From contig NZ_JAGDWX010000010.1 of the NCBI RefSeq assembly GCF_023256195.1, positions 1 to 64,000 of the forward strand: a DNA stretch of 64,000 nt, given 5' to 3'. The notes under the pieces were generated by a model. The model worked only from the letters and a program-made list of their open reading frames with translations. It made no database searches and had not been told where the DNA came from. The position numbers and the translations under genes were made by a program. Position 1 is the stretch's first letter, and each line of letters begins with the position of its first letter. This DNA is from Acidithiobacillus sp. (GTDB lineage: Bacteria; Pseudomonadota; Gammaproteobacteria; Acidithiobacillales; Acidithiobacillaceae). Shown piece by piece: positions 21,155 to 32,419 of this stretch.

Positions 21155-21949
21155 TCAATTATCCATCTGGATCTCGGCGTAGGCCGAATGGTTGTGTATG
21201 GACTCGAAATTTTCCGAAGAGACCGTGAAACGACGGATCCGCCGATCCTGGCGCAGGCGCAGGGCGACATCCCGAACCATATCCTCGACGAATTTCGGGT
21301 GATCGTAGGCATACTCCGTCACGAACTTCTCATCGGGACGCTTGAGCAGACCATAGAGCTGGCAGGAGGCGACGGATTCCACCAGATCGATGATATCCTC
21401 GATCCACACCGTCTGCCGGGTATCGGCGCGCACCCAGACGTGGGAGCGTTGATTGTGGGCACCGTAGTCGGAGATGCTCTTGGAGCAGGGACAGAGACTA
21501 GTGACCGGCACCATTACTCCAAGCTCGAGCCGCAGACCAGCAGCGGTCCGTTCTGCCTGGATTTCCACCTCGTAGTCCAGGAGGCTTTCCACCCCCGAAA
21601 CGGGTGCCTTCTTATTCACAAAATAGGGGAAGCGCAGTTCCACACGCGCTTCTTCCGCCTCCAGGCGGTGGCGCACTTCCTCCAGAAAGCTGTCGATATT
21701 CGCTACCCCGACAGGCTCCGGATACTGGTTCAGAATCTCCAGGAAGCGGGACATGTGGGTGCCCTTGAGGTGGGCGGGCAAAGCCACGTACATGTTGCAC
21801 AGGGCGATGCTGTGCTGGATCCTGCCGCCGCGGTCGCTGATGCGCAGAGGATGACGCACCGCCTTGACGCCAACCCGCTGAATGGCGATGGCGCGGGGAT
21901 CGGCACGTCCCTGCACGTCCTCCAAGGTTTCGGCAGCACAATCTCTCAC
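21155..21949 (-). CDS. folE2: GTP cyclohydrolase IB (FolE2)
   Basis: 264 aa. It converts GTP to dihydroneopterin triphosphate, the first step to tetrahydrofolate and to the queuosine precursor preQ0. The FolE2 type uses metals other than zinc and is known in several bacteria to replace FolE under zinc limitation. Signatures are GVKAVRHPLRISD, IALCNMYVALPAHLKGTHMSRFLE, and SLCPCSKSISDYGAHNQRSH with the metal-binding Cys and His. GTG 21949 has AGAGG six bases upstream. A 17-bp perfect palindrome sits directly upstream, suggesting that the gene has its own regulator. QueA and Tgt of the same pathway are encoded 6 kb upstream in the same direction. Confidence 0.96.
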   Translation of the reverse strand: MRDCAAETLEDVQGRADPRAIAIQRVGVKAVRHPLRISDRGGRIQHSIALCNMYVALPAHLKGTHMSRFLEILNQYPEPVGVANIDSFLEEVRHRLEAEEARVELRFPYFVNKKAPVSGVESLLDYEVEIQAERTAAGLRLELGVMVPVTSLCPCSKSISDYGAHNQRSHVWVRADTRQTVWIEDIIDLVESVASCQLYGLLKRPDEKFVTEYAYDHPKFVEDMVRDVALRLRQDRRIRRFTVSSENFESIHNHSAYAEIQMDN

Positions 21950-21970
21950 AGTGGGCCTCTCGGATAAAGG

Positions 21971-21987
21971 TTGACCAAATTGGTCAA
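21971..21987. promoter_or_regulatory. 17-bp palindrome upstream of folE2 (operator candidate)
   Basis: TTGACCA-AAT-TGGTCAA is a perfect inverted repeat with seven-base arms in the 41-bp gap between the dxs stop and the folE2 start, 22 bases before the start. On the minus strand its outer half also supplies a TTGACC that could serve as a -35 box, so a bound repressor could block a folE2 promoter. It does not match the Zur box that I know. No T-run follows, so it is not a standard terminator. Confidence 0.5.
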
Positions 21988-21990
21988 ATA

Positions 21991-23865
21991 TTACGCCACC
22001 GGGGCGGGGTGGGCAAGGCGCCCCAACAGTTCTCTGCCCGCGGTGATGATACCGGCGGCATCCAGCCCCAGTTCCGCCAGCCAGGCTTTGGCATCGCCCT
22101 GCTCGATGAAGCTGTCGGGCAGACCAAGGATGCGCATGGACGGCCGCAGACCTTGGGCCAGCAGCGCCTCCGCTACGCCAGAACCGGCGCCGCCCATGGC
22201 GCAGCCCTCCTCCACCGTCACGAAAGCCTCGTGCTCTCGGGCCAAGCTTTCCAGGAGCTCCACATCCAGAGGCTTGACGAAGCGCATGTTGACCACGGTA
22301 GCGTCCAGGGCCTCCCCCGCCTCCAGCGCTGCCGCTGCTCGGGTACCGAAGGAGAGGATGGCCAGACGCCGTCCGCGTCGCAGCAGCTCGGCCTTGCCCA
22401 GCGGGACGGTGCGAGTCAGGTCGCGCTCCAGGGGCACGCCCACGCCTGCACCCCGAGGATAGCGCACCAGTGCCGGTCCCGGCAGGGCAAAGCCGGTATT
22501 GAGCATGTCGCGCAGCTCCTGCTCATCCTTCGGCGCCATGATGCAGAGATTGGGGATACAGCGTGCGTAGGCCATGTCGAAGGCGCCCTGGTGCGTTGCA
22601 CCGTCGGCCCCCACCAACCCTGCCCGATCGACGGCAAAGAGCACCGGCAGATTCTGGATGGCGACGTCGTGCAGCAGTTGATCGTAGGCCCGCTGGAGAA
22701 AGGTGGAGTAGATGGCGACTACCGGATGCTGGCCCTCGCAGGCAAGCCCCGCAGCAAAGGTCACGGCGTGCTGCTCGGCAATACCCACGTCAAAGTAGCG
22801 CTCGGGATAGAGCTGCTGGAAACGCACCAGGCCAGAACCCTCGCGCATGGCCGGAGTTATGGCGACGAGGGTGCTCTCGGCCGCCGCCTTATCGCAGAGC
22901 CAGTCGCCAAAAACCTGAGTGTAGCTGGGAGCGCCGCCACTTTTCTTGGCCATGCGGCCATTCTCGCGATCGAAGGGGGTCACACCGTGATAGGTGCAGG
23001 GATCGGCTTCCGCTGGTGCAAAACCCTTGCCTTTGCGGGTAATCACGTGCAAGAGCCGCGGCCCCTTGATCTTCTTGAGGTTCTCCAGGGTGGGAATCAG
23101 TACATCCAGGTCATGACCGTCGATGGGACCGTAATAGTGGAAACCCATCTCCTCAAACAGCACCCCCGGCGACACCAGCCCCTTGACGCCCTCTTCCGCC
23201 TTGCGTGCCAGCTCCCGCAGGGGCGGCACGAGGCTCAGGGCCTGGCCCGCCCCTTCGCGCATGCTGTTGTAGAACCGGCCCGAGAGAATGCGTGTGAGAT
23301 ACCGGGAGACCGCACCCACATTGGGGGAAATGGACATCTCGTTGTCGTTGAGTACCACCAGAAGATCGGCATCCAGGACACCGGCGTTGTTGAGGGCCTC
23401 GTAGGCGAGACCGGCGGTCATGGCACCGTCACCGATGATGGCCACTACCTGCCGTTGCTGCTGGCTGAGCTTTGCCGCCACCGCCATACCCAGGGCCGCA
23501 CTGATGGAGGTACTGGAGTGTCCGGCACCAAAGGCATCGTAAGGGCTCTCGTCGCGCTTGAGGAAGCCCGACAGGCCATCCTTCATGCGCAGGCGCTGAA
23601 AGAGTGGTCCCCGGCCTGTCAGGATCTTGTGCGGATAGGCCTGGTGACCGACGTCCCAGACCAGCCGGTCTTCAGGCGTAGCAAAGACGGCATGCAGGGC
23701 GACGGTGAGCTCCACCGTTCCCAGACAGGAAGCCAGGTGCCCACCCGTCTGGCTGACCGTCTCCAGAAGAAACTGCCGTACCCAGCGTGCTACCGCTTTC
23801 TGCTCGCTGCGACTCATCTGCCGCAGGCCCTGTGGATCGGGAATCTGCTCCAGCAAAGGATTCAT
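21991..23865 (-). CDS. dxs: 1-deoxy-D-xylulose-5-phosphate synthase
   Basis: 624 aa. This thiamine-diphosphate enzyme condenses pyruvate and glyceraldehyde-3-phosphate to DXP, the entry to the MEP isoprenoid pathway and to thiamine and pyridoxal synthesis. The ThDP site [18 protein letters not shown], the histidines in [14 protein letters not shown], the catalytic Glu in [17 protein letters not shown] and the transketolase-type [15 protein letters not shown] are present. ATG overlaps the ispA stop as ATGA, so xseB-ispA-dxs are translationally chained, the usual order in proteobacteria. Confidence 0.98.
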   Translation of the reverse strand: MNPLLEQIPDPQGLRQMSRSEQKAVARWVRQFLLETVSQTGGHLASCLGTVELTVALHAVFATPEDRLVWDVGHQAYPHKILTGRGPLFQRLRMKDGLSGFLKRDESPYDAFGAGHSSTSISAALGMAVAAKLSQQQRQVVAIIGDGAMTAGLAYEALNNAGVLDADLLVVLNDNEMSISPNVGAVSRYLTRILSGRFYNSMREGAGQALSLVPPLRELARKAEEGVKGLVSPGVLFEEMGFHYYGPIDGHDLDVLIPTLENLKKIKGPRLLHVITRKGKGFAPAEADPCTYHGVTPFDRENGRMAKKSGGAPSYTQVFGDWLCDKAAAESTLVAITPAMREGSGLVRFQQLYPERYFDVGIAEQHAVTFAAGLACEGQHPVVAIYSTFLQRAYDQLLHDVAIQNLPVLFAVDRAGLVGADGATHQGAFDMAYARCIPNLCIMAPKDEQELRDMLNTGFALPGPALVRYPRGAGVGVPLERDLTRTVPLGKAELLRRGRRLAILSFGTRAAAALEAGEALDATVVNMRFVKPLDVELLESLAREHEAFVTVEEGCAMGGAGSGVAEALLAQGLRPSMRILGLPDSFIEQGDAKAWLAELGLDAAGIITAGRELLGRLAHPAPVA

Positions 23866-24782
23866 CGGTTTCGCTCGACGATGAGGCGGGCCAGTGCCCG
23901 CAGGTGATCGCCCTCACTACCCCAGGGCGCAAGGGCATCCAGGGCCTCCTCCAGCAGGCGGCGTGCGTAGCGTTGCGCCTCCGCCAGACCCAACAGACTG
24001 ACGAAGCTGGGTTTTTGGCGACTGCGATCAGCCCCCTGGCGAGCCTTGCCCGTCTCGCGGATATCCCCGATCTCGTCGAGGATATCGTCCTGCACCTGAA
24101 AGGCCAGACCGATGCGATCGGCATAGGCGAGCAGGGCCCGCGCCTCGGCGGAATCCGGGCCGAGCGCAGCCGCCTGCAAAGGAAGCTGCAAGGCGCAGCG
24201 GATAAGCATACCGGTCTTTTGTAGATGCATCTGCTCCAGAGCCGGCTGTGCCAGCTCGTGACCGACGGCGGCCAGATCGATGGCTTGTCCCCCCACCATA
24301 CCGCGCGAGCCCGCCGCGCGGGCAAGATCCAGCACCATGGCAAGCTGCTGGGCCGAGCTGAGACCCGCGACGGGCTCGGCCAGGACCTGGAAGGCATGGG
24401 TGAGCAAGGCATCGCCCACGAGGATGGCCGTCGCCTCATCAAAGGCCTTGTGGCAGGTAGGCCGACCGCGCCGAAGATCGTCGTTGTCCATGGCCGGCAG
24501 ATCGTCGTGGACCAGGGAATAGGCATGTACCATTTCCAGGGCCGCCGCAGCACGATCCAGAAGCTCCTCGGCAACACCCAGGCACTGTCCGCCGGCGTAC
24601 ACCAGCAAGGGGCGCACTCGCTTCCCTCCCCCCAGACTGCTGTAGCGCATGGCCTCGTGCAAACGCCCGGGCAGGATATCCGCCGGCGGCAGGAGCGCTT
24701 CCAGCACCTTTTCTATACGTTCCACCCGGCGCTGGCGGAATTCGGCAAAAGACTCGGTTGCGGCTGCACTATGCAAGATCAC
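23862..24782 (-). CDS. ispA: Farnesyl diphosphate synthase (polyprenyl synthetase)
   Basis: 306 aa. It condenses DMAPP with two IPP to farnesyl diphosphate for undecaprenyl, quinone and hopanoid or squalene routes. Typical signatures are [14 protein letters not shown], the first Asp-rich motif [14 protein letters not shown] (bacterial DDx4D type), GQAIDL, and the second Asp-rich motif DDILDEIGD with FQVQ before it. The start ATG overlaps xseB (ATGA) and the stop overlaps dxs. The length and motif spacing fit a short-chain (C15) synthase, though chain length is not proven by sequence. Confidence 0.95.
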   Translation of the reverse strand: MILHSAAATESFAEFRQRRVERIEKVLEALLPPADILPGRLHEAMRYSSLGGGKRVRPLLVYAGGQCLGVAEELLDRAAAALEMVHAYSLVHDDLPAMDNDDLRRGRPTCHKAFDEATAILVGDALLTHAFQVLAEPVAGLSSAQQLAMVLDLARAAGSRGMVGGQAIDLAAVGHELAQPALEQMHLQKTGMLIRCALQLPLQAAALGPDSAEARALLAYADRIGLAFQVQDDILDEIGDIRETGKARQGADRSRQKPSFVSLLGLAEAQRYARRLLEEALDALAPWGSEGDHLRALARLIVERNR

Positions 24783-25042
24783 GGCTCCTCGTCACGAACC
24801 ATGGGGACAGGCGTCTCTTCGGAGCCCAGGAGGATGGATACTTTCTGCTGCGCGTCCTGCAACTGCGCCTGCGCCCGGCGCGCCAGTTCCATTCCCTGCT
24901 GAAAGAGCACTACGGAATCCTCGAGGCCCAGCTGTCCCGACTCCAGGCGGCGCACCGTCTCCTCGAGGGAGGCCAGGGTTGCAGCAAAGTCGGGCGACGC
25001 CTCCGCATCCTTCGTCTGCGCTGGATCTGCTCTAGCTGTCAT
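24779..25042 (-). CDS. xseB: Exodeoxyribonuclease VII small subunit
   Basis: 87 aa, family size. XseB binds XseA to form ExoVII, which degrades single-stranded DNA from both ends. The signature FAATLASLEETVRRLESGQLGLEDSVVLFQQGMELARRAQAQL, two helices with an ExGxLxLE turn, covers residues 18-60. GGAGAG precedes ATG. No xseA is in the window. The gene starts the coupled xseB-ispA-dxs block, 78 bases after secF. Confidence 0.95.
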   Translation of the reverse strand: MTARADPAQTKDAEASPDFAATLASLEETVRRLESGQLGLEDSVVLFQQGMELARRAQAQLQDAQQKVSILLGSEETPVPMVRDEEP

Positions 25043-25120
25043 GATCTCTCCATTAAACCGCAGGGCGACGGGGCGAACAAGGGCAGCATTTCCCGTCTGG
25101 GTGCATCTGTGGCGGCGCTC

Positions 25121-26071
25121 TCAGAGCGTCGCGCCGTCCTTCCGATCCTTGGCGCTGATGAACTGGCGCTTGAGGACATGCTCTCGCTTGAGTCCGAGCC
25201 ACAGGGCAATGGGGCTGGCAATGAAGATGGACGAGTAGGTGCCCACCACCACGCCGATGACCAGGGCCGTCGCAAAGCCGTGAATGACCGGCCCGCCGAA
25301 AAGGAAGAGCGACAGGGCCACCATGAAGGTGATGAAGCTGGTGATGAGGGTTCGCGACAGAGTCTCGTTGATGGCGATATTGAATATCTCTGCCACCGAA
25401 CCGCTGCGGCTGGCACGCAGGTCCTCGCGCATGCGGTCGAAGACGACGACGGTGTCGTTGAGAGAATAACCCATGACCACCAGGAGTGCCGCGATCACCG
25501 TCAGCGAAAACTCCTGCTGGGTCAGGGCAAAAAAGCCCACCACGAGGATAGGATCGTGCAGCATGGCGGCCACGCCACCCACGGCAAAGCGCCACTCGAA
25601 GCGAAAGCCCACATAGATGAGAATGCCCAGGGTGACGATGATCAACGCCATGATGCCCTTGTTGCGTAGAGCCTTGCCCACCTCGGGTCCGACGTATTCG
25701 GTACGTCGTAGCTGGACGCCCGGAAACTGCTGCTGATCCTTCTGAAAGACTTGCAGGATGCGGCTCGCCACCGCACTGCTCTCGCCCGGTTGGGTGCGCA
25801 GGCGGATGAGCAGGTCGCGGTCGCCACCGAAGGTCTGTACCACCGCGTCGTGGTAGCCGGCCTTGTCCAAGGTGCCACGCACGGCGGCCAGATCCGGTGT
25901 CTGACTGAAGCCCAGTTCCACCAGAGTACCGCCTGTGAAGTCGATACTGTAGTCAAGGCCGCGCACCAGATAGGCAAGGATGGAGGCGACGATCAGCAGC
26001 GCCGATATCCCCAGAAACAGGAAACGGCGCGACATGAAATCGACGTGGGTTCGGGTTTTGAGCAGTTCCAT
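25121..26071 (-). CDS. secF: Protein translocase subunit SecF
   Basis: 316 aa from MELLKTRTHVDFMSRR; a longer in-frame start at 26119 overlaps secD and is not needed. With SecD it forms a proton-driven membrane complex that helps pull proteins through SecYEG on the periplasmic side. Six membrane helices are visible: 1 at about 17-37, then DYSIDFTGGTLVELGF with a periplasmic domain to about 130, and the cluster of helices 2-6 with GYSLNDTVVVFDRMREDLR, the SecD/F signature. The gene begins eight bases after the secD stop. Confidence 0.97.
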   Translation of the reverse strand: MELLKTRTHVDFMSRRFLFLGISALLIVASILAYLVRGLDYSIDFTGGTLVELGFSQTPDLAAVRGTLDKAGYHDAVVQTFGGDRDLLIRLRTQPGESSAVASRILQVFQKDQQQFPGVQLRRTEYVGPEVGKALRNKGIMALIIVTLGILIYVGFRFEWRFAVGGVAAMLHDPILVVGFFALTQQEFSLTVIAALLVVMGYSLNDTVVVFDRMREDLRASRSGSVAEIFNIAINETLSRTLITSFITFMVALSLFLFGGPVIHGFATALVIGVVVGTYSSIFIASPIALWLGLKREHVLKRQFISAKDRKDGATL

Positions 26072-26078
26072 CTTGACC

Positions 26079-27863
26079 TCAGATCCAGAGCTTCTGCACG
26101 CGCCGCTTACCCAAGGCAAACTCGACGATGCCGCGACTCATGAGGGTGGCGGTGAACATGGACACCAGCACACCGATGGTCAAGACCAGGGCAAAGCCCT
26201 TGATGGCGCCCGTGCCAAACTGGAACAGGGTCAAGGCGGCGATGAGCACGGTGATGTTGGAGTCGACGATGGTGGCAAAGGCGCGCTTGAAACCGGCATC
26301 GATGCTGGCTCGCGGGCTCATGCCATGGCGCAGCTCCTCGCGGATACGCTCGAAGACCAGAACGTTGGCATCCACCGCCAGGCCGATCTTGAGAACGATA
26401 CCGGCAATGCCCGGCAGGGTGAGGGTCCCCCCCATGATGGACAACACTGCCAAGATAAAGAGGATGTTGACCAGGATGGCGAGGTCGGCGATGAGACCGA
26501 AGGCGCGGTAGTAGAGGGTCATGAACAGGACCACGAAGAGCATGCCGAAGATCACCGCCATGACGCCATCGTGAATGGAATCCTGTCCCAGGGTCGGGCC
26601 CACGGTGCGCTCTTCCGATACGTGCACCGGCGCCGGCAATGCTCCGGCGCGCAGCTCGATGGCCACGTTGCTGGCATCCTTGAGGCTCGAGAAGCCGTCG
26701 ATCTGGGCGCGCCCACCGGTGATGGCTTCTCGGATGACCGGCGCCGTCACCACTTTGTTGTCCAGCAGGATGGCCATGCGCTGGCCCACGTGCTTGCTGG
26801 TGAGATCGCCAAAGATGCGGGTACCGACGCTGTCGAAGCTGATGTTGACGATGGCCTGTCCGGTGTTGTTGTCGATGCCGGCGCTGGCACCGTTGAGGTA
26901 GCGACCCGTGAGCACCGTTTCCTGATGGAGCACGTAAGGAGTGCCGTCCACACCATAGTAGAGGGCATCGCCAGGGGGAATCTGCCCCTTCAGAGCGGCC
27001 GCCATGTCCACGCGCTCGGCCACCATCTTGAATTCCAGCTGCGCCGTGGAGCCGATGATTTCCTTGGCCCGCTGGGTATCCTGCACCCCCGGCAACTGGA
27101 CCGCGATGTGCTCTTTGCCTTGCCGCTGGATCTGTGGCTCGGCCACTCCCAGTTCATCGATACGATTGCGGATAACGACGATGGCCTGCTGCAGAGCGTC
27201 GTCCTGCATTTTTTGCGCCGCCGCCGGCGTAAGCTGCGCTTGGAGTACTCCCTGGCCCTTCGGGGTCAGCGCCAGATCGGGAAACTCCTCGGCAATGCGC
27301 CCCTGCGCCTCACGCGCCAGCTGCTCGCTGGCCATCTGGATGGACAGCGTGGTCGGTCCCGTCTGCTCCACGTTGAGGTACTGCAGGTCCTTGCGACGCA
27401 GGAAACTACGCAGACGGTTGCGATCCTCCTCCAGGGCGTGCTTGATCACGGCATCGGTGTCCACCTTGAGCAGTAGATAGACACCACCGCGCAGATCGAG
27501 GCCGAGGTTGACGGGCCGGGCCCCCAGCGCCGCCAGCCAGGCAGGCTCGGCCGATTTCTGCGAGAGGATCACCTGCGCATTGCGAGGCAGACGGTTCTGC
27601 AGCAAGGTCTCGGCCAGACCCTGGGCGTTGTCGTTGGGAAAGAAGAAGGTGATCCCGGCCGCATCGCTGGCCACCTTGGTAACGGGAATGCGCGCGGCGG
27701 AGAGCCAATCCTCCATGGTGGCCACCGGTGGCAGTTGGGTACCCACGGGGGCGCGCACCTCTACCGCCGCGTGCCAGCCAAAAAAATTGGGCAGGGCATA
27801 CAGGAAGGAAGGCAGCACCACCGCCAGGATGATGAGGTATTTCCACCAGGGGTAACGGGTCAT
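26079..27863 (-). CDS. secD: Protein translocase subunit SecD
   Basis: 594 aa. Inner-membrane partner of SecF and YajC. The N-terminal helix (WKYLIILAVVLPSFLYALPNFFGWH) precedes a large periplasmic P1 region with the hallmark LGLDLRGGVYLLLKVDTD. Five further helices lie in the last 170 residues, with AVDANVLVFERIREELRHG carrying the conserved Asp. The order yajC-secD-secF and the tight spacing (nine bases from yajC) are the normal bacterial arrangement. Confidence 0.98.
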   Translation of the reverse strand: MTRYPWWKYLIILAVVLPSFLYALPNFFGWHAAVEVRAPVGTQLPPVATMEDWLSAARIPVTKVASDAAGITFFFPNDNAQGLAETLLQNRLPRNAQVILSQKSAEPAWLAALGARPVNLGLDLRGGVYLLLKVDTDAVIKHALEEDRNRLRSFLRRKDLQYLNVEQTGPTTLSIQMASEQLAREAQGRIAEEFPDLALTPKGQGVLQAQLTPAAAQKMQDDALQQAIVVIRNRIDELGVAEPQIQRQGKEHIAVQLPGVQDTQRAKEIIGSTAQLEFKMVAERVDMAAALKGQIPPGDALYYGVDGTPYVLHQETVLTGRYLNGASAGIDNNTGQAIVNISFDSVGTRIFGDLTSKHVGQRMAILLDNKVVTAPVIREAITGGRAQIDGFSSLKDASNVAIELRAGALPAPVHVSEERTVGPTLGQDSIHDGVMAVIFGMLFVVLFMTLYYRAFGLIADLAILVNILFILAVLSIMGGTLTLPGIAGIVLKIGLAVDANVLVFERIREELRHGMSPRASIDAGFKRAFATIVDSNITVLIAALTLFQFGTGAIKGFALVLTIGVLVSMFTATLMSRGIVEFALGKRRVQKLWI

Positions 27864-27872
27864 GACCAGGCC

Positions 27873-28211
27873 TTAGAGTTTTTTGAGGGTGCCCTTGGGA
27901 AGCATGAGCGCCACAGCGCTGCGTTGGACCTTCACCACCACGCCCTCGGCTACTTCCAGATGCAGATACTCCTCACCTGCCTGCATGACCCGTCCTGCCA
28001 GCCCGCCATTGGTCACCACTTCGTCGCCCTTGCTCACGGAAGCAATGAGGGCGCGCTGCTCCTTGGCCCGCTTCATCTGCGGTCGGATCAACAAAAAATA
28101 GAATATGCCAAAGATGACGATCAGCGGCAGAAACTGCACGATCATGGCTTCGGGGCCAGCGGGGGCCGCCGCGGTATCGGCATAAGCCGTGGCGATGGGG
28201 GACAGGTTCAT
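27873..28211 (-). CDS. yajC: Preprotein translocase accessory protein YajC
   Basis: 112 aa. A small inner-membrane protein associated with SecDF and YidC; it also contacts RND pumps in E. coli. One transmembrane helix (about 23-42, MIVQFLPLIVIFGIFYFLLIRPQ) ends with the conserved RPQMKRAKE. A small beta-domain follows (VSKGDEVVTNGGLAGRV). It lies 39 bases after tgt, giving the widespread queA-tgt-yajC-secDF arrangement. Confidence 0.97.
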   Translation of the reverse strand: MNLSPIATAYADTAAAPAGPEAMIVQFLPLIVIFGIFYFLLIRPQMKRAKEQRALIASVSKGDEVVTNGGLAGRVMQAGEEYLHLEVAEGVVVKVQRSAVALMLPKGTLKKL

Positions 28212-28250
28212 GGGCGCTCCGATGGAATCCGAGGGCCGCCATTGTAGCCT

Positions 28251-30414
<2,164 letters not shown>

Positions 30415-30416
30415 GA

Positions 30417-31742
30417 TCAGGAAAACCAGTCTTCGTCGTCCAGCGCAGGGTGTGGGAAAACCTGCAGAAGCACGATACGCGGCCCTTGCCGCTCGCGCAC
30501 CAGTACATCGAAGTCGCGAAAGGCGACCCGTTCGCCACTTTCGGGCAGACGCTCGAGGCGTTGCATCAAGAGCCCACCGATACTGTCGGCCTCACCCGCC
30601 TCCTCGATATCCCGCCCCAGGATCCGCTCCAGGGAGTAGATGGATAGACTGCCGGTCCCGAGCCAGGAGCCGTCCGACTGCGCCACCCAGTCGCGCCGGC
30701 GATGACCGAATTCATCGGGAATGGGACCGAGCAGGGCCTCGAGCACGTGATCCAGGGTAACGAAGCCGGTGATGGTACCCAGATCGTCCACGACCAAGGC
30801 AAAGTGGGGCTGGCCGGAACGGAAATGCGCCAGCAAATCCAGGGCCGGAAGATCCTTGTGCACCGCCGGCAGCGGCCGCAGGATACGTTTCATGTGCAGG
30901 GCGGGCGTCGGTCGGCTCAGCTCCGCCAGCAGATCCTTGACGTGGACCAGACCGACGATGTGCTGCCGATCGCCGGCGCAGACGGGATAACGCGTGAAAC
31001 GGTGGGCCAGCAGCTCGGCACGGATCGCATCCACGCTGGCGTCCTGTTGCAGGCAGACCATGTCGGCGGCAGGACGGGCCAGATCACCGGCACTGAGTTC
31101 GTTGAAATCCAGGGCTCTTTCCAGCAGGTCCCCGCTGCGTCGCCCCAGCACCCCCTGCGCCTGGCTGAGCGCCAGGATCATGGCCAGCTCATCGCGCGAA
31201 TGCGGCGCGTCTCCCAAGGGTTCACGGCCACGCAAGGCAAAGATGCGCAGTACCCACTGGCTGCAGGCATTCAGCAGCCAGATGGCAGGGAACATCAGCC
31301 AGTAGAAGGCATACAGAGGAATGCTCACCCACAGGGCAACACGCACACTGCGACGGATAGCCAGAGACTTGGGCACTAGTTCGCCGAGGATGATGGTGAG
31401 AAAAGCGATGAGCGCGAAACCCACCGTCAACGATACGGAGCGCAGTACGGCACCATCGCCGAAACCCAGTGTCGCCAGAACGGGCGCCAGAAGCCGGGCG
31501 GTGGCGGGTTCGCCGATCCAGCCCAGGGCCAGGGACGCCAGGGTGATGCCCAATTGGGTGGCCGAAAGGTAGGCATCCAGTTGCCGATGCATGCGCGCCA
31601 AAAGGCGCCCGCGCAGGCCCTGGGTCTGCGCCAGACTGCGCAACTGCGTGACCCGCAGACGCACCAGGGCGAATTCGGCGGTGACAAAAAAACCGTTGAG
31701 CAGGATCAGGGCGGCGGCCAGCGCGAGCCCCCAGGACTCCAT
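30417..31742 (-). CDS. CNNM/CBS-domain membrane protein (CorC/HlyC-like)
   Basis: 441 aa from ATG 31742 (an adjacent GTG at 31745 is also possible). It has an N-terminal DUF21/CNNM module with three or four membrane segments (about 4-25, 60-80, 95-115, 125-148), starting LILLNGFFVTAEFALVRLR. Two CBS domains follow (about 195-320, DLARPAADMVCLQQDASVDAIRAELL and the second ending in FVTLDHVLEALLGPI), then a small CorC_HlyC domain (SLERILGRDIEEAGEADSIGGLL). Family members export magnesium or cobalt or tune their homeostasis; the old name hemolysin is misleading. Confidence 0.92.
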   Translation of the reverse strand: MESWGLALAAALILLNGFFVTAEFALVRLRVTQLRSLAQTQGLRGRLLARMHRQLDAYLSATQLGITLASLALGWIGEPATARLLAPVLATLGFGDGAVLRSVSLTVGFALIAFLTIILGELVPKSLAIRRSVRVALWVSIPLYAFYWLMFPAIWLLNACSQWVLRIFALRGREPLGDAPHSRDELAMILALSQAQGVLGRRSGDLLERALDFNELSAGDLARPAADMVCLQQDASVDAIRAELLAHRFTRYPVCAGDRQHIVGLVHVKDLLAELSRPTPALHMKRILRPLPAVHKDLPALDLLAHFRSGQPHFALVVDDLGTITGFVTLDHVLEALLGPIPDEFGHRRRDWVAQSDGSWLGTGSLSIYSLERILGRDIEEAGEADSIGGLLMQRLERLPESGERVAFRDFDVLVRERQGPRIVLLQVFPHPALDDEDWFS

Positions 31743-31788
31743 CACTGGCCCACCCCTTTCGGTACGTTGACGACGATATCGCTTGCTT

Positions 31789-32382
31789 TCAGTGGTCGTC
31801 CTGGGTCAGGAATTTTTCCAGCTCTGCAAAGGTCTGCGCCGTTCCCGTCGTCTCGATCTTGACACCCAGCTGCCGGCCGATCTGGCTGATGGAGAATATG
31901 CCGCGGATCTCCGGCGCGCCCCCCTCACCTTCCACCAGGGCGTGCTGGCGCCCGACCTCCTTGAGCGTGGCGACGATATCGCCGACGGTGGAGCGCGCCA
32001 CCTCCGCGTAATCCAACACTTCGATACGGCCACGACGGGTCATGATGTCCTCCACCAGTACCCGATCCCGGGGAATCTTCTTGTCGGCGGAGACCTGTAC
32101 GGGCTTCTCGCCGAGAATGTCACGAGCCGTGATGATACCGACGACGACGCCATAGTCGTCCTGCACAAAAAGCAGTCGCACGCCGACGTGGATCATCTTC
32201 TGCATGGCAGCGTCGATGCTCACCTCAGGGTGGGTACTTGCGGCAGGTACCCGACGCAGGTCGGTCATGACCTTGAGGGCATTGTCGTCCATGGTGACAG
32301 GGGTCGACAGACCGTTGTCAAAGACGCTCAGACGGGTGTCCGGGCGCAGGTGGTGATGGCTCAGGGGTCGGTATCTGGTCAT
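31789..32382 (-). CDS. Two-CBS-domain protein
   Basis: 197 aa from ATG 32382, with GGGAG upstream; the open frame to 32511 has no better start. Two CBS motifs can be seen: about residues 28-95 (LSTPVTMDDNALKVMTDLRRVPAA...GIITARDILGEKP) and about 110-190 (VEDIMTRR...GIFSISQIGRQLG). CBS pairs bind adenine nucleotides and act as energy or SAM sensors. No catalytic domain is present, so it is a stand-alone regulator with an unknown partner. It lies just downstream of metZ on the same strand. Confidence 0.85.
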   Translation of the reverse strand: MTRYRPLSHHHLRPDTRLSVFDNGLSTPVTMDDNALKVMTDLRRVPAASTHPEVSIDAAMQKMIHVGVRLLFVQDDYGVVVGIITARDILGEKPVQVSADKKIPRDRVLVEDIMTRRGRIEVLDYAEVARSTVGDIVATLKEVGRQHALVEGEGGAPEIRGIFSISQIGRQLGVKIETTGTAQTFAELEKFLTQDDH

Positions 32383-32419
32383 TTTGCTTTCTCCCAATGG
32401 TACTGCAGAAAAAACCGGC

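Noticed and set aside
20087-21967. Long open frame (626 codons) on the plus strand opposite aroC and folE2
   Set aside because: It is antisense to two clearly recognised genes, has no family resemblance and no ribosome-binding site. Long antisense frames are expected in GC-rich DNA.
22009-23907. Long open frame (632 codons) opposite dxs
   Set aside because: Same reason: the minus-strand frame is an unmistakable dxs and the plus-strand product is a low-complexity shadow.
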